DNA of 64,000 nt from Lachnospiraceae bacterium (GTDB lineage Bacteria > Bacillota > Clostridia > Lachnospirales > Lachnospiraceae), in NCBI GenBank assembly GCA_017621815.1, contig JAGASK010000043.1, positions 152,961 to 216,960 of the forward strand, written 5' to 3'. Shown in pieces: positions 9,070-17,462 of this stretch (position 1 is the first letter of the stretch; each line of letters starts with the position of its first letter). The translations under genes and the position numbers were made by a program. The notes beneath the pieces were generated by a model that saw nothing but the letters and a program-made list of their open reading frames with translations, did no database searches and had not been told where the DNA came from.

Positions 9070-9903
9070 GTGGGAAAAGTATTATTATGTACCGGCAAGT
9101 ATGCAGAAACGCCATATCATTTTGAAGGAATTTGTGTTAACGTGTATTGCGTTGAAGAGCTGTGCTACCTGCTTGCCAGCAATCCGTTCATGATAGATGC
9201 GGAAATTATGGATAAGGAACTGGCGCAGTGGCTTGATACGCAGTGCGGGCTTACGGAATTAAGCCACCAGCTGCTTACTTTATTTCGCAGGGGCAGCCAG
9301 CCCGGAACTTTTGTGAATACTATATTGGATTATGTAAGTTACTGTACCCCGGAGGACAGGAAAAAAATAGATGAAGTTCTCCAGAACAATGTGGGGTTAT
9401 CCCAATATGAAAGGCAGAAAAAACAGGGTGACTTTCTTATTAAAAACGGACGGTTTCAGCTGGCGGTCGCAGAATATGAAAAACTCATTCTGCAGCTTCC
9501 GGAGACGGAAAGCATGCTGAGACCTTCTATTTACCACAATATGGGAGTGGCGCACAGCAAGCTGTTTCAATTTGAAAGCGCTGCCAGATATTTCAGAAAG
9601 GCTTATGAACTGTCGGAAAATGAGGAGTCGGGAATTCAGTACCTTACGGCGGTAAGACAGCAGCTTGGCGAGGGAGAGTATATTTCCTTTATTGCAAATA
9701 ACGGACAGTTTTATGAATTGTCGTTGAAAGTGGAAAAGCTCATAGAAGGTGCCAGGGGGCAGTTTGAGGCAGGCAGGGAAAACAGAATGCTTTCAGCACT
9801 TAAAATATATAAGGATGAAGGAAATACAGCTTCTTATTATGAGGAAATTGATAAAATTATAGGTGAACTTAAGGATAAATACAGGGAAAGCGTAGCGCAG
9901 TAA
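9070..9903 (+). CDS. TPR-containing protein of the Hsp70-like cassette
   Basis: 277 residues from GTG 9070, preceded by GGGGAAGG; it begins 14 bases after the ATPase gene, so the two are probably translated from one message. The N-terminal 100 residues (YHFEGICVNVYCVEELCYLL and following) are a compact helical region I do not recognise. Residues about 112-190 form two TPR-like helix pairs (KKQGDFLIKNGRFQLAVAEY and NMGVAHSKLFQFESAARYF). The C-terminal 80 residues are helical and charged. Cytosolic, no signal or membrane segment. TPR proteins commonly bind chaperone partners, so it may be the co-chaperone of the Hsp70-like protein; that is inference from gene order. Confidence 0.55.
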   Translation: MGKVLLCTGKYAETPYHFEGICVNVYCVEELCYLLASNPFMIDAEIMDKELAQWLDTQCGLTELSHQLLTLFRRGSQPGTFVNTILDYVSYCTPEDRKKIDEVLQNNVGLSQYERQKKQGDFLIKNGRFQLAVAEYEKLILQLPETESMLRPSIYHNMGVAHSKLFQFESAARYFRKAYELSENEESGIQYLTAVRQQLGEGEYISFIANNGQFYELSLKVEKLIEGARGQFEAGRENRMLSALKIYKDEGNTASYYEEIDKIIGELKDKYRESVAQ

Positions 9904-9945
9904 GCGGGAAAATACGGGTATAACTGCTTTGAGGGAAAGAGGAGT

Positions 9946-11130
9946 ATGGGCTTATTAAATAAAATTCTGAAGTGGAAAAGGAATACGGAAGACCCTATTT
10001 ATGAAATTGAAGACTGGAATGAGATTGTTTATGACAGAGATGATTTGGAGATAAAGGATAAAGAACAGCGAGGTGAGTATGTAAAAGGCTGTCTTGAGCA
10101 GATTGCCGAGGCCTCAAAGGAGCTTGAAAATCTTCAATTTGAATATAATATGGTAACTTCATATTTAAAGGATATGGAGGAAATAGAAGCCCTTCCCGAG
10201 GAAGAAAAGGAAATTCTACAATCCTGTGCGAAAAGAATTGACGAGCTGGAGGTACAGCAGTCAGGCTATCTGAAACGTGAAAACAGGATGAATGATATGA
10301 AATTCCACCAGATGGAGCGTATGGAATCGGAGCTGCAGGAAGGGTACGAAAAGCTTACGGAGGCGGAGGAATATCAGGAGCTTATCAAAAGGGATTTGAG
10401 AAAACTGGACGGTGAGAAGCATGCGTATCTCTACCGTAAAAATGATTTGAAGCATTTAATAGAGGATACCCGTTCCATGGCGATTGTCTGTACCACTGCA
10501 GTGGTTATCTGCATTCTGATTCTGCTCTTTCTGCAGTTCGGGCTTGAAATGAATGCGCGAATCGGATATTTTGCTGCCGCAGCCCTTGGAGCCGCAGCCA
10601 TCACTTTTATTTTTGTAAAGCATAACAATGCGGTAAGTGAGCTTGGGACTGTGGAGGCAGGAATCGGAAAGATTATCCGCCTGCAGAATACAGTAAAAAT
10701 CCGGTATGTGAACAATACCCATCTTTTGGATTATCTGTATTTGAAATATAATGTGGCAAGTGCGGACGAACTTGGAAGGAGCTGGCAGCAGTATCAGGAG
10801 GAAAAAGAAGAGAGGAGAAAATACCTTCAGGCGGAAAAATCCCTGGATGAATGCCAGAAGGAACTGCTCCATGAACTGAGAAGATATCAGGTGCAGGATC
10901 CTATGATATGGCTGCATCAGACAGCGGCGCTGCTGGATAAAAAGGAAATGGTGGAAATACGGCACAATCTGATTATCAGGAGGCAGTCTTTAAGAAGAAG
11001 AATGGATTATAATAAGGAAGTGATCGCGGGCAAAGCCCAGGCGGAAATCAAGGATCTGGTGGAAAAGTATCCTGAGTACGCGAAAGAGATTCTGGGCATT
11101 GTGGGAGAGTATGAAAAGGATTTTTCTTGA
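9946..11130 (+). CDS. Coiled-coil protein with a central membrane hairpin
   Basis: 394 residues; ATG 9946 with GAAAGAGGAG upstream. Long heptad-like coiled coils rich in Glu, Leu and Lys lie at about residues 45-170, two hydrophobic segments at about 177-200 (AIVCTTAVVICILILLFLQF) and 205-225 (ending FIFV), then a second charged helical region to about 380. The two membrane segments make a hairpin, so both long coiled coils should face the same side, most likely the cytoplasm (no signal peptide, many Lys/Arg next to the hairpin). I do not recognise the family. As last gene of the cassette it could tether the Hsp70-like complex to the membrane. Confidence 0.55.
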   Translation: MGLLNKILKWKRNTEDPIYEIEDWNEIVYDRDDLEIKDKEQRGEYVKGCLEQIAEASKELENLQFEYNMVTSYLKDMEEIEALPEEEKEILQSCAKRIDELEVQQSGYLKRENRMNDMKFHQMERMESELQEGYEKLTEAEEYQELIKRDLRKLDGEKHAYLYRKNDLKHLIEDTRSMAIVCTTAVVICILILLFLQFGLEMNARIGYFAAAALGAAAITFIFVKHNNAVSELGTVEAGIGKIIRLQNTVKIRYVNNTHLLDYLYLKYNVASADELGRSWQQYQEEKEERRKYLQAEKSLDECQKELLHELRRYQVQDPMIWLHQTAALLDKKEMVEIRHNLIIRRQSLRRRMDYNKEVIAGKAQAEIKDLVEKYPEYAKEILGIVGEYEKDFS

Positions 11131-11243
11131 CGAATCTTATCTGTCATGATAGCATGATAAGCGTATGGAAAACACTTTAGTGTGATAATATGACACAGTG
11201 CCTGCGTCTGAAAAACGGACCGGGCAGGAATGGAGGATTTGTT

Positions 11244-12053
11244 ATGAAAAAATTTTTTGCACTGGCGGTATCTGCTGTCATGGTAATGGGGCTGCTTGCA
11301 GGCTGCGGCGCCAGGGAAACAGCCGGAAACGCAGAAAGCACTGAAAACGGTGAAAAAACCACATTTACAGTAGGTTTTGATGCGGAATTTCCCCCTTACG
11401 GCTATATGGATGAAAACGGTGAGTACACCGGATTTGATTTGGAACTGGCACAGGAGGTTTGTGACCGCAACGGCTGGGAGCTGGTAAAACAGCCTATTGA
11501 CTGGGATTCCAAGGATATGGAGCTGTCTTCCGGCGCTATTGACTGTATCTGGAACGGATTTACCATGAACGGACGTGAAGATGCTTATACATGGAGCGTT
11601 CCTTATGTTGATAACAGCCAGGTATTTGTTGTGGCTGCGGATGCGGGAATTACACAGCAGGCAGACCTTGCAGGTAAAAAAGTCGGAGTTCAGAAGGATT
11701 CTTCCGCATTGGCAGCTTTAGAGGGAGATGCGGCAGACCTTGCGGCAACCTTTGCTGAATTAACACAGTATTCCGATTACAATACGGCATTTATGGATTT
11801 GGAGCAGGGAGCAATTGATGCCCTGGCTATTGATATCGGCGTAGCTGATTATCAGATTGCGTCCAGAGGTGACGGATTCGTTAAACTGGATGAAAAGCTT
11901 GCAACCGAGCAGTACGGCATCGGCTTTTTACTTGGCAATGATGAACTGAAGAATCAGGTGGAAGCTACTTTGCTTGAAATGGCTGAAGATGGAAAATTCA
12001 CGGAAATTGCTGAAAAATATGGTTTAACAGACAGTGTGTGTCTTGGAAAATAG
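11244..12053 (+). CDS. Amino acid ABC transporter substrate-binding lipoprotein
   Basis: 269 residues. ATG 11244 follows GGAGG; the signal peptide ends in lipobox LLAGC, so it is a lipid-anchored binding protein. The rest is a family 3 solute-binding protein (PF00497): VGFDAEFPPYGYMDENGEYTGFDLE at the N-lobe start, the conserved GFDLELAQEVC helix, and CIWNGFTMNGRE, typical of polar amino acid or cystine binders. The ligand cannot be told from sequence. It is the first gene of a three-gene uptake system with permease and ATPase; a strong hairpin follows it, which usually keeps the binding protein more abundant than the membrane parts. Confidence 0.9.
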   Translation: MKKFFALAVSAVMVMGLLAGCGARETAGNAESTENGEKTTFTVGFDAEFPPYGYMDENGEYTGFDLELAQEVCDRNGWELVKQPIDWDSKDMELSSGAIDCIWNGFTMNGREDAYTWSVPYVDNSQVFVVAADAGITQQADLAGKKVGVQKDSSALAALEGDAADLAATFAELTQYSDYNTAFMDLEQGAIDALAIDIGVADYQIASRGDGFVKLDEKLATEQYGIGFLLGNDELKNQVEATLLEMAEDGKFTEIAEKYGLTDSVCLGK

Positions 12054-12065
12054 AAAAAGGATAAA

Positions 12066-12101
12066 TGCAATGAGGCAGAAGGTAATTCTGCCTCTGCGTT
12101 T
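12066..12101 (+). terminator. Intercistronic hairpin between binding protein and permease
   Basis: GAGGCAGAA (12072-12080), loop GGTAA, TTCTGCCTC (12086-12094); outer bases AAATGC/GCGTTT add weaker pairing. No long T-run follows. It probably attenuates transcription or stabilises the 3' end of the binding-protein message. Confidence 0.65.
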
Positions 12102-12140
12102 GTATAGCTGGAAAGGAAATTAAACAGAAGGGAAATTGAA

Positions 12141-12788
12141 ATGAGTACAACGGTAATGCTGGCGCAGCTCTTAAAAGGAATGGTAGTAACGGCAGAAATC
12201 TTTTTTCTGACGCTTATTTTTTCATTGCCTTTAGGGCTGTTTATTTCATTTGGACGTATGTCTAAAAATTCTATTGTAAAAGGAATCAGTAAAATATACA
12301 TATCCATTATGAGGGGAACGCCTTTGATGCTGCAGCTTATTGTGGTATATTTTGCCCCCTTTTATGTGTTCGGACTGAAAATCAGCAATTATCGTTTTCC
12401 GGCAATTATCATAGCTTTTGCCCTTAACTATGCGGCATATTTCGCAGAAATTTACCGCGCGGGCATTGAGTCCATACCGGTGGGCCAGTATGAAGCCGCC
12501 AGGGTTCTGGGATATAACAAAGTACAGACCTTCTGCAGAATCATACTTCCCCAGGTGATTAAAAGAATTCTGCCTCCTGTCACCAACGAAACCATTACGC
12601 TGGTAAAGGATACTTCTCTGGCTTTTGTCCTGGCACATGCGGAAATGTTTACCATGGCAAAGCAGATAGCGGCAAAGGAAACAAGCATAGTCCCTCTTAT
12701 GGTGGCGGGTGTGTTTTATTATCTGTTTAACCTGATTGTGGCATGGGGAATGGAACGGCTGGAAAAAGCCATGAATTATTACAGGTAG
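12141..12788 (+). CDS. Amino acid ABC transporter permease (HisM/GlnP type)
   Basis: 215 residues, five predicted membrane helices. The EAA loop that contacts the ATPase is visible (YEAARVLGYNKVQTFCRIILPQ region, about residues 115-137), as is the MRGTPLMLQL motif near residue 57 typical of polar amino acid permeases (TIGR01726-type). It sits between the binding protein and the ATPase; the ATPase gene starts 11 bases after its stop. A single permease gene implies a homodimeric channel. Confidence 0.93.
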   Translation: MSTTVMLAQLLKGMVVTAEIFFLTLIFSLPLGLFISFGRMSKNSIVKGISKIYISIMRGTPLMLQLIVVYFAPFYVFGLKISNYRFPAIIIAFALNYAAYFAEIYRAGIESIPVGQYEAARVLGYNKVQTFCRIILPQVIKRILPPVTNETITLVKDTSLAFVLAHAEMFTMAKQIAAKETSIVPLMVAGVFYYLFNLIVAWGMERLEKAMNYYR

Positions 12789-12799
12789 GAGGAATGGGT

Positions 12800-13570
12800 A
12801 TGGCGCAAAACAGTAAAGTACTGCTTCAAATAAATCATATGCGCAAATGTTTTGATGATGTGGAGGTCATTAAGGATATTTCCCTGTCGGTAAGGGAGGG
12901 CGAAGTGGTTTCTGTCATCGGACCTTCCGGTTCGGGAAAATCCACTCTTCTGCGCTGTGCAACCATGCTGGAAACCATGGATGCCGGAGAACTTATTTAT
13001 CTGGATGAAAATGCTGCATGGGAAGAGAACGGAAAATGCGTCTATGCATCCAAAGCAAAATTAAGGGAAATACATAAAAATTTCGGGCTGGTATTTCAGA
13101 ATTTCAATTTGTTTCCTCATTACAGCGTTATGAAAAATATCATTGATGCTCCTGTAATTGTGGAAGGCATATCCAAAAAGGAAGCAAAGGAAAGAGCGGA
13201 AAAGCTTCTTGCCCAGCTTGGACTTTCTGATAAAGCGGATGCCTATCCTTATCAGCTTTCAGGAGGTCAGCAGCAAAGGGTTTCCATTGCAAGGGCACTT
13301 GCCCTTCAGCCTAAAATTTTGTTCTTTGATGAACCCACATCAGCCCTTGACCCTGAACTTACGGGTGAAGTCCTTAAGGTAATCAGGGAGCTTGCCAAAG
13401 AGCATATGACCATGATTATCGTTACCCATGAAATGCAGTTTGCAAGGGAGCTTTCCGACAGGATTATTTTTATGGAGCAGGGAGTTATTCAGGCCGAAGG
13501 AACTCCTGATGAAATATTTAGCTCCTCTAATCAAAGAGTTAGGGAATTTATCGGAAAATTTCAGTCATAA
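12800..13570 (+). CDS. Amino acid ABC transporter ATP-binding protein
   Basis: 256 residues. The ATG at 12800 is preferred because AGGAGG (12787-12792) is 7 bases upstream; the ATG at 12794 is only 1 base away. Complete ABC ATPase: Walker A GPSGSGKST, Q-loop VFQNFNLFPH, signature LSGGQQQR, Walker B ILFFDEPTSALDPE, H-loop VTHEM. Family: GlnQ/HisP/TcyC type. An extra segment of about 15 residues (around LDENAAWEENGKCVYAS) lies before the Q-loop, as in some cystine or lysine systems. Energises the adjoining permease. Confidence 0.95.
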   Translation: MAQNSKVLLQINHMRKCFDDVEVIKDISLSVREGEVVSVIGPSGSGKSTLLRCATMLETMDAGELIYLDENAAWEENGKCVYASKAKLREIHKNFGLVFQNFNLFPHYSVMKNIIDAPVIVEGISKKEAKERAEKLLAQLGLSDKADAYPYQLSGGQQQRVSIARALALQPKILFFDEPTSALDPELTGEVLKVIRELAKEHMTMIIVTHEMQFARELSDRIIFMEQGVIQAEGTPDEIFSSSNQRVREFIGKFQS

Positions 13571-13622
13571 TTTTATTTTTTTCGGCACAATGGAGAAAAT
13601 TTTTATGAGCGCATTTGTTTCG

Positions 13623-13651
13623 TTGATTTATGCCAGAAGGTGGTATATACT
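13623..13651 (+). promoter_or_regulatory. Probable promoter of the purine gene cluster
   Basis: TTGATT (13623-13628), 17 bases, TATACT (13646-13651), 63 bases before purC. No purine riboswitch fold and no PurR box could be recognised in the 143-base gap. Confidence 0.5.
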
Positions 13652-13713
13652 CCAAAGTGTACCTGTTTTATGATTTATATATGATAAAATGAAAGAAAGG
13701 TAAGGAAAAAACA

Positions 13714-14421
13714 ATGAAAAAAATGGAACAGCTTTATGAAGGAAAAGCAAAGAAGGTATTTGCAACAGATGACCCTGATGTTGTAATCGTGGATTACAAG
13801 GATGATGCAACGGCCTTTAACGGTGAAAAGAAAGGCACTATTGTAGGAAAGGGTGTCATCAATAACCGTATGACAAACCATGTTTTCAAATTACTGGAAA
13901 AGGAAGGCGTGCCTACTCATTTAATCGAAGAATTAAGTGACAGGGAAACAGCCGTTAAAAAAGTGGAAATCGTACCTCTTGAGGTAATTATCCGTAACGT
14001 GGCTGCCGGAAGCTTTTCAAAGAGACTTGGCGTGCCTGAAGGAACTCCTTTTAAAGAGCCTACCATTGAATTCAGTTATAAAAACGATGAACTGGGAGAC
14101 CCCCTCATCAACAGTTATTTTGCAGTGGCTCTCGGACTTGCAACCTGGGAGGAAATTGAAACCATTAAAAAATACGCTTTTAAAGTAAATGAGGTATTGA
14201 AAGCATATTTTCTTCAGGCGGATATTAAGCTGATTGACTTTAAGATTGAATTCGGACGTTTCCACGGAGAAATTCTTCTGGCAGATGAAACCTCACCGGA
14301 TACCTGCCGTCTGTGGGATGTACACACCAATGAAAAACTGGATAAGGACCGTTTCAGAAGGGACCTTGGCAATGTAGAAGAAGCTTACAACGAAGTATTT
14401 AAGCGTTTGGGCCTGGCATAA
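13714..14421 (+). CDS. purC: Phosphoribosylaminoimidazole-succinocarboxamide synthase
   Basis: 235 residues, the normal bacterial PurC length. Joins aspartate to CAIR with ATP to give SAICAR in purine synthesis. Seen: [10 protein letters not shown] at the N-terminus, [28 protein letters not shown], and [12 protein letters not shown]-type motif (here [11 protein letters not shown]). ATG 13714 with AAAGGTAAGG upstream. First gene of purC-purF-purB-purF2, all on the + strand with short gaps. Confidence 0.97.
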   Translation: MKKMEQLYEGKAKKVFATDDPDVVIVDYKDDATAFNGEKKGTIVGKGVINNRMTNHVFKLLEKEGVPTHLIEELSDRETAVKKVEIVPLEVIIRNVAAGSFSKRLGVPEGTPFKEPTIEFSYKNDELGDPLINSYFAVALGLATWEEIETIKKYAFKVNEVLKAYFLQADIKLIDFKIEFGRFHGEILLADETSPDTCRLWDVHTNEKLDKDRFRRDLGNVEEAYNEVFKRLGLA

Positions 14422-14481
14422 AAAACAAATTGCGGGAGCCAGCCGTTGCCTGAGGAAAGCCCCGCGTAAAGAGGGAGACAC

Positions 14482-15963
14482 ATGAAAACAGAAGACAGCA
14501 TTTTATTGACGGGGAATGGAAAACGGGTTATGGAAAAGCAGCTGCCGGAGGAAAAGCCGGGGGAAGAATGCGGCGTTTTCGGTATGTATGATTTTGACGG
14601 AGGAGATGTTGCTTCCGCCATATATTACGGTCTTCTTGCACTTCAGCACAGAGGTCAGGAAAGCTGCGGTATTGCGGTAAGCGATACCGCAGGTCCTAAG
14701 GGAAAAGTATTAAGCTCCAAGGACATGGGGCTTGTTAATGAGGCTTTTACGCCTGAGATTCTGGAAAAGCTGAAAGGGGACATCGGCGTGGGGCACGTGC
14801 GGTATTCCACCGCAGGAAGCTCCACCAGGGAAAATGCCCAGCCTCTTGTTTTAAATTACGTGAAGGGAACCCTGGGGCTTGCCCATAACGGCAATCTGAT
14901 TAATACCCCGGAGCTTCGGGAAGAACTGGCATATACGGGAGCAATTTTCCAGACTACCATTGATTCTGAGGTCATTGCCTATTTTATAGCAAGGGAACGT
15001 TTGAATTCCAAAACGGTGGAAGAAGCGGTAGGACGTGCCATGAAGAAGATAAAGGGTGCCTACTCCCTGATTGTCATGTCTCCCAGAAAGCTGATTGGTG
15101 CAAGAGACCCTTTCGGATTCAGGCCTTTGTGTATCGGAAAGAGGGACAATGCTTATGTGCTGGCATCCGAAACCTGTGCTCTCGATACCATCGGAGCGGA
15201 GTTTGTCAGGGATGTGGAGCCGGGTGAAATTGTAACCATATCTCCGGATAAAGGAATCGAATCCGACAAAAGCATGTGCATTCCGAAGCAGGAGCATGCA
15301 AGGTGCGTATTTGAATACATTTATTTTTCAAGGCCGGACAGCTATTTTGACGGAATAAGCGTCTATAATTCCAGGATTCTTGCCGGTAAATTTCTGGCTG
15401 TTGATTCCCCTGTGGATGCGGATTTGGTAGTAGGGGTGCCGGAGTCAGGAAACTGCGCGGCACTGGGATATTCGCTGCAGTCGGGAATTCCTTACGGACA
15501 GGCTTTTGTGAAAAACAGCTATGTGGGAAGAACCTTTATTAAGCCCAAGCAGAAAAACCGTGAGAGCAGCGTCCAGGTGAAGCTGAATGTGCTGCGGGAG
15601 GCTGTAGACGGCAAACGAATTATTATGATTGATGATTCCATAGTAAGAGGAACCACGTCTGACAGAATTGTGCGCATGCTTCGTGAAGCGGGGGCAAAGG
15701 AAGTTCATATGAGGGTAAGTTCACCGCCCTTTTTATGGCCCTGCTATTTCGGCACGGATGTGCCCGCAAGGGAGCAGCTCATTGCTTATAACAGAACAGT
15801 TGAGGAAATCTGCAAAATGATAGGAGCGGATTCCCTGGGTTATTTAAGAGAAGAAAGATTATCGGAAATTGTCTGCGGACGTGAAATCTGCAAAGGCTGC
15901 TTTACCGGGAAATATCCCATGGAGCCGCCAGGAGAAGATATCCGCGGTGAATTTGATAAGTAG
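14482..15963 (+). CDS. purF: Amidophosphoribosyltransferase
   Basis: 493 residues; committed step of purine synthesis, PRPP + glutamine to phosphoribosylamine. A propeptide of about 29 residues precedes CGVFGMYDF; the Cys after EE becomes the N-terminal nucleophile after processing, as in Bacillus subtilis PurF. Glutaminase motif LQHRGQES, PRPP loop IIMIDDSIVRGTTSD. Cysteines in ARCVFEY, WPCYFG and EICKGCFTG match the four ligands of the 4Fe-4S cluster of the Bacillus-type enzyme. GGGAG precedes ATG 14482; an ATG at 14530 would give a shorter propeptide. Confidence 0.96.
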   Translation: MKTEDSILLTGNGKRVMEKQLPEEKPGEECGVFGMYDFDGGDVASAIYYGLLALQHRGQESCGIAVSDTAGPKGKVLSSKDMGLVNEAFTPEILEKLKGDIGVGHVRYSTAGSSTRENAQPLVLNYVKGTLGLAHNGNLINTPELREELAYTGAIFQTTIDSEVIAYFIARERLNSKTVEEAVGRAMKKIKGAYSLIVMSPRKLIGARDPFGFRPLCIGKRDNAYVLASETCALDTIGAEFVRDVEPGEIVTISPDKGIESDKSMCIPKQEHARCVFEYIYFSRPDSYFDGISVYNSRILAGKFLAVDSPVDADLVVGVPESGNCAALGYSLQSGIPYGQAFVKNSYVGRTFIKPKQKNRESSVQVKLNVLREAVDGKRIIMIDDSIVRGTTSDRIVRMLREAGAKEVHMRVSSPPFLWPCYFGTDVPAREQLIAYNRTVEEICKMIGADSLGYLREERLSEIVCGREICKGCFTGKYPMEPPGEDIRGEFDK

Positions 15964-15981
15964 CAGAGAGGAGATTGGTAA

Positions 15982-17433
15982 ATGAGTACGGACAGATATA
16001 CAAGCCCGTTATCTGAGCGATATGCAAGTAAGGAAATGCAGTATATTTTTTCCCAGGATATGAAATTCAGAACCTGGAGAAAGCTGTGGATTGCGCTTGC
16101 GGAAACAGAAAAAGAACTGGGTCTTTCCCAGAATGGAAAGCCTGTTATTACGCAGGAGCAGATTGATGAGTTAAAGGCTCATGCCGATGACATCAATTAT
16201 GATGTGGCAAAGGCAAGGGAAAAGGAAGTGCGCCATGATGTTATGAGCCATGTGTATGCTTACGGACAGCAGTGCCCCAAAGCCGCAGGTATTATTCATC
16301 TCGGAGCCACCAGCTGCTATGTAGGTGACAATACGGATATTATCGTTATGACGAAGGCCCTTAAGCTGGTTAAGAAAAAGCTCGTAAATGTTATTGCCGA
16401 GCTGGCATCTTTTGCCGACAAATATAAGGCACAGCCTACGCTTGCTTTTACTCATTTTCAGCCCGCACAGCCTACTACGGTAGGAAAGAGGGCGACTCTC
16501 TGGATGCAGGAATTCTGTCTGGATCTGGAAGATTTAAATCATGTCCTTGACGGAATGAAGCTGCTTGGTTCCAAGGGAACCACAGGAACCCAGGCATCTT
16601 TCCTGGAATTATTTAACGGAGACCAGGAAACAATCGATAAAATTGACCCCATGATTGCACAGAAGATGGGCTTTAAGGAGTGCTATCCTGTTTCAGGCCA
16701 GACCTATTCCCGCAAGGTGGATACCAGGGTGGCAAATGTGCTTGCAGGTATTGCAGCCAGCGCTCATAAAATGTCAAATGATATCAGACTTTTACAGCAT
16801 CTGAAAGAGGTGGAAGAGCCTTTTGAAAAGAGCCAGATCGGTTCATCGGCAATGGCTTATAAGCGAAACCCCATGAGAAGTGAAAGAATTGCTTCCCTTT
16901 CCAGATATGTTATGATTGATGCTTTAAATCCGGCAATTACATCAGCAACCCAGTGGTTTGAAAGAACCCTGGACGATTCTGCAAATAAGCGTCTTTCCAT
17001 TCCGGAAGGCTTTCTGGCAACAGACGGCATTTTAGACCTTTGCCTGAATGTAGTGGACGGACTTGTGGTATATCCTAAGGTAATTGAGAAAAGACTGCGG
17101 AGCGAACTGCCCTTTATGGCAACGGAAAATATTATGATGGATGCCGTAAAGATGGGCGGAAACAGACAGGAACTCCATGAAAGAATCAGGGAGCTTTCCA
17201 TGGAAGCCGGTAAAAATGTGAAAGTGGAAGGAAAAGAAAATAATCTTCTTGAACTGATTGCCGCTGACCCTGCTTTTAATATGTCCCTTGAAGACTTACA
17301 AAAGACCATGGAGCCGTCAAGATATGTAGGACGTTCCAAAGAACAGGTAGAAGCATTCCTTACGAAAGTAATTAACCCTATTTTGGAAGAAAATAAGGAT
17401 TTGCTCGGTGTAAAAGCTGAAATTAATGTATAG
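15982..17433 (+). CDS. purB: Adenylosuccinate lyase
   Basis: 483 residues. Fumarase/aspartase superfamily enzyme that releases fumarate from SAICAR and from adenylosuccinate. The superfamily signature is clear (QIGSSAMAYKRNPMRSE, about residues 282-298), as are the second motif THFQPAQPTTVGKR and the first histidine region VRHDVMSHVYAYG. Starts 18 bases after purF with AGAGGAG. Length and the AYKRNP variant (usually MPYKRNP) agree with the longer PurB subgroup also found in animals and some Clostridia and Bacteroidetes. Confidence 0.96.
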   Translation: MSTDRYTSPLSERYASKEMQYIFSQDMKFRTWRKLWIALAETEKELGLSQNGKPVITQEQIDELKAHADDINYDVAKAREKEVRHDVMSHVYAYGQQCPKAAGIIHLGATSCYVGDNTDIIVMTKALKLVKKKLVNVIAELASFADKYKAQPTLAFTHFQPAQPTTVGKRATLWMQEFCLDLEDLNHVLDGMKLLGSKGTTGTQASFLELFNGDQETIDKIDPMIAQKMGFKECYPVSGQTYSRKVDTRVANVLAGIAASAHKMSNDIRLLQHLKEVEEPFEKSQIGSSAMAYKRNPMRSERIASLSRYVMIDALNPAITSATQWFERTLDDSANKRLSIPEGFLATDGILDLCLNVVDGLVVYPKVIEKRLRSELPFMATENIMMDAVKMGGNRQELHERIRELSMEAGKNVKVEGKENNLLELIAADPAFNMSLEDLQKTMEPSRYVGRSKEQVEAFLTKVINPILEENKDLLGVKAEINV

Positions 17434-17462
17434 ATATTGTCAGGAATTAGGAGGAAAACGCT

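Noticed and set aside
13571-13713. Purine riboswitch before purC
   Set aside because: No aptamer-like pattern (conserved loop and junction blocks) could be found; only a SigA-type promoter is visible.
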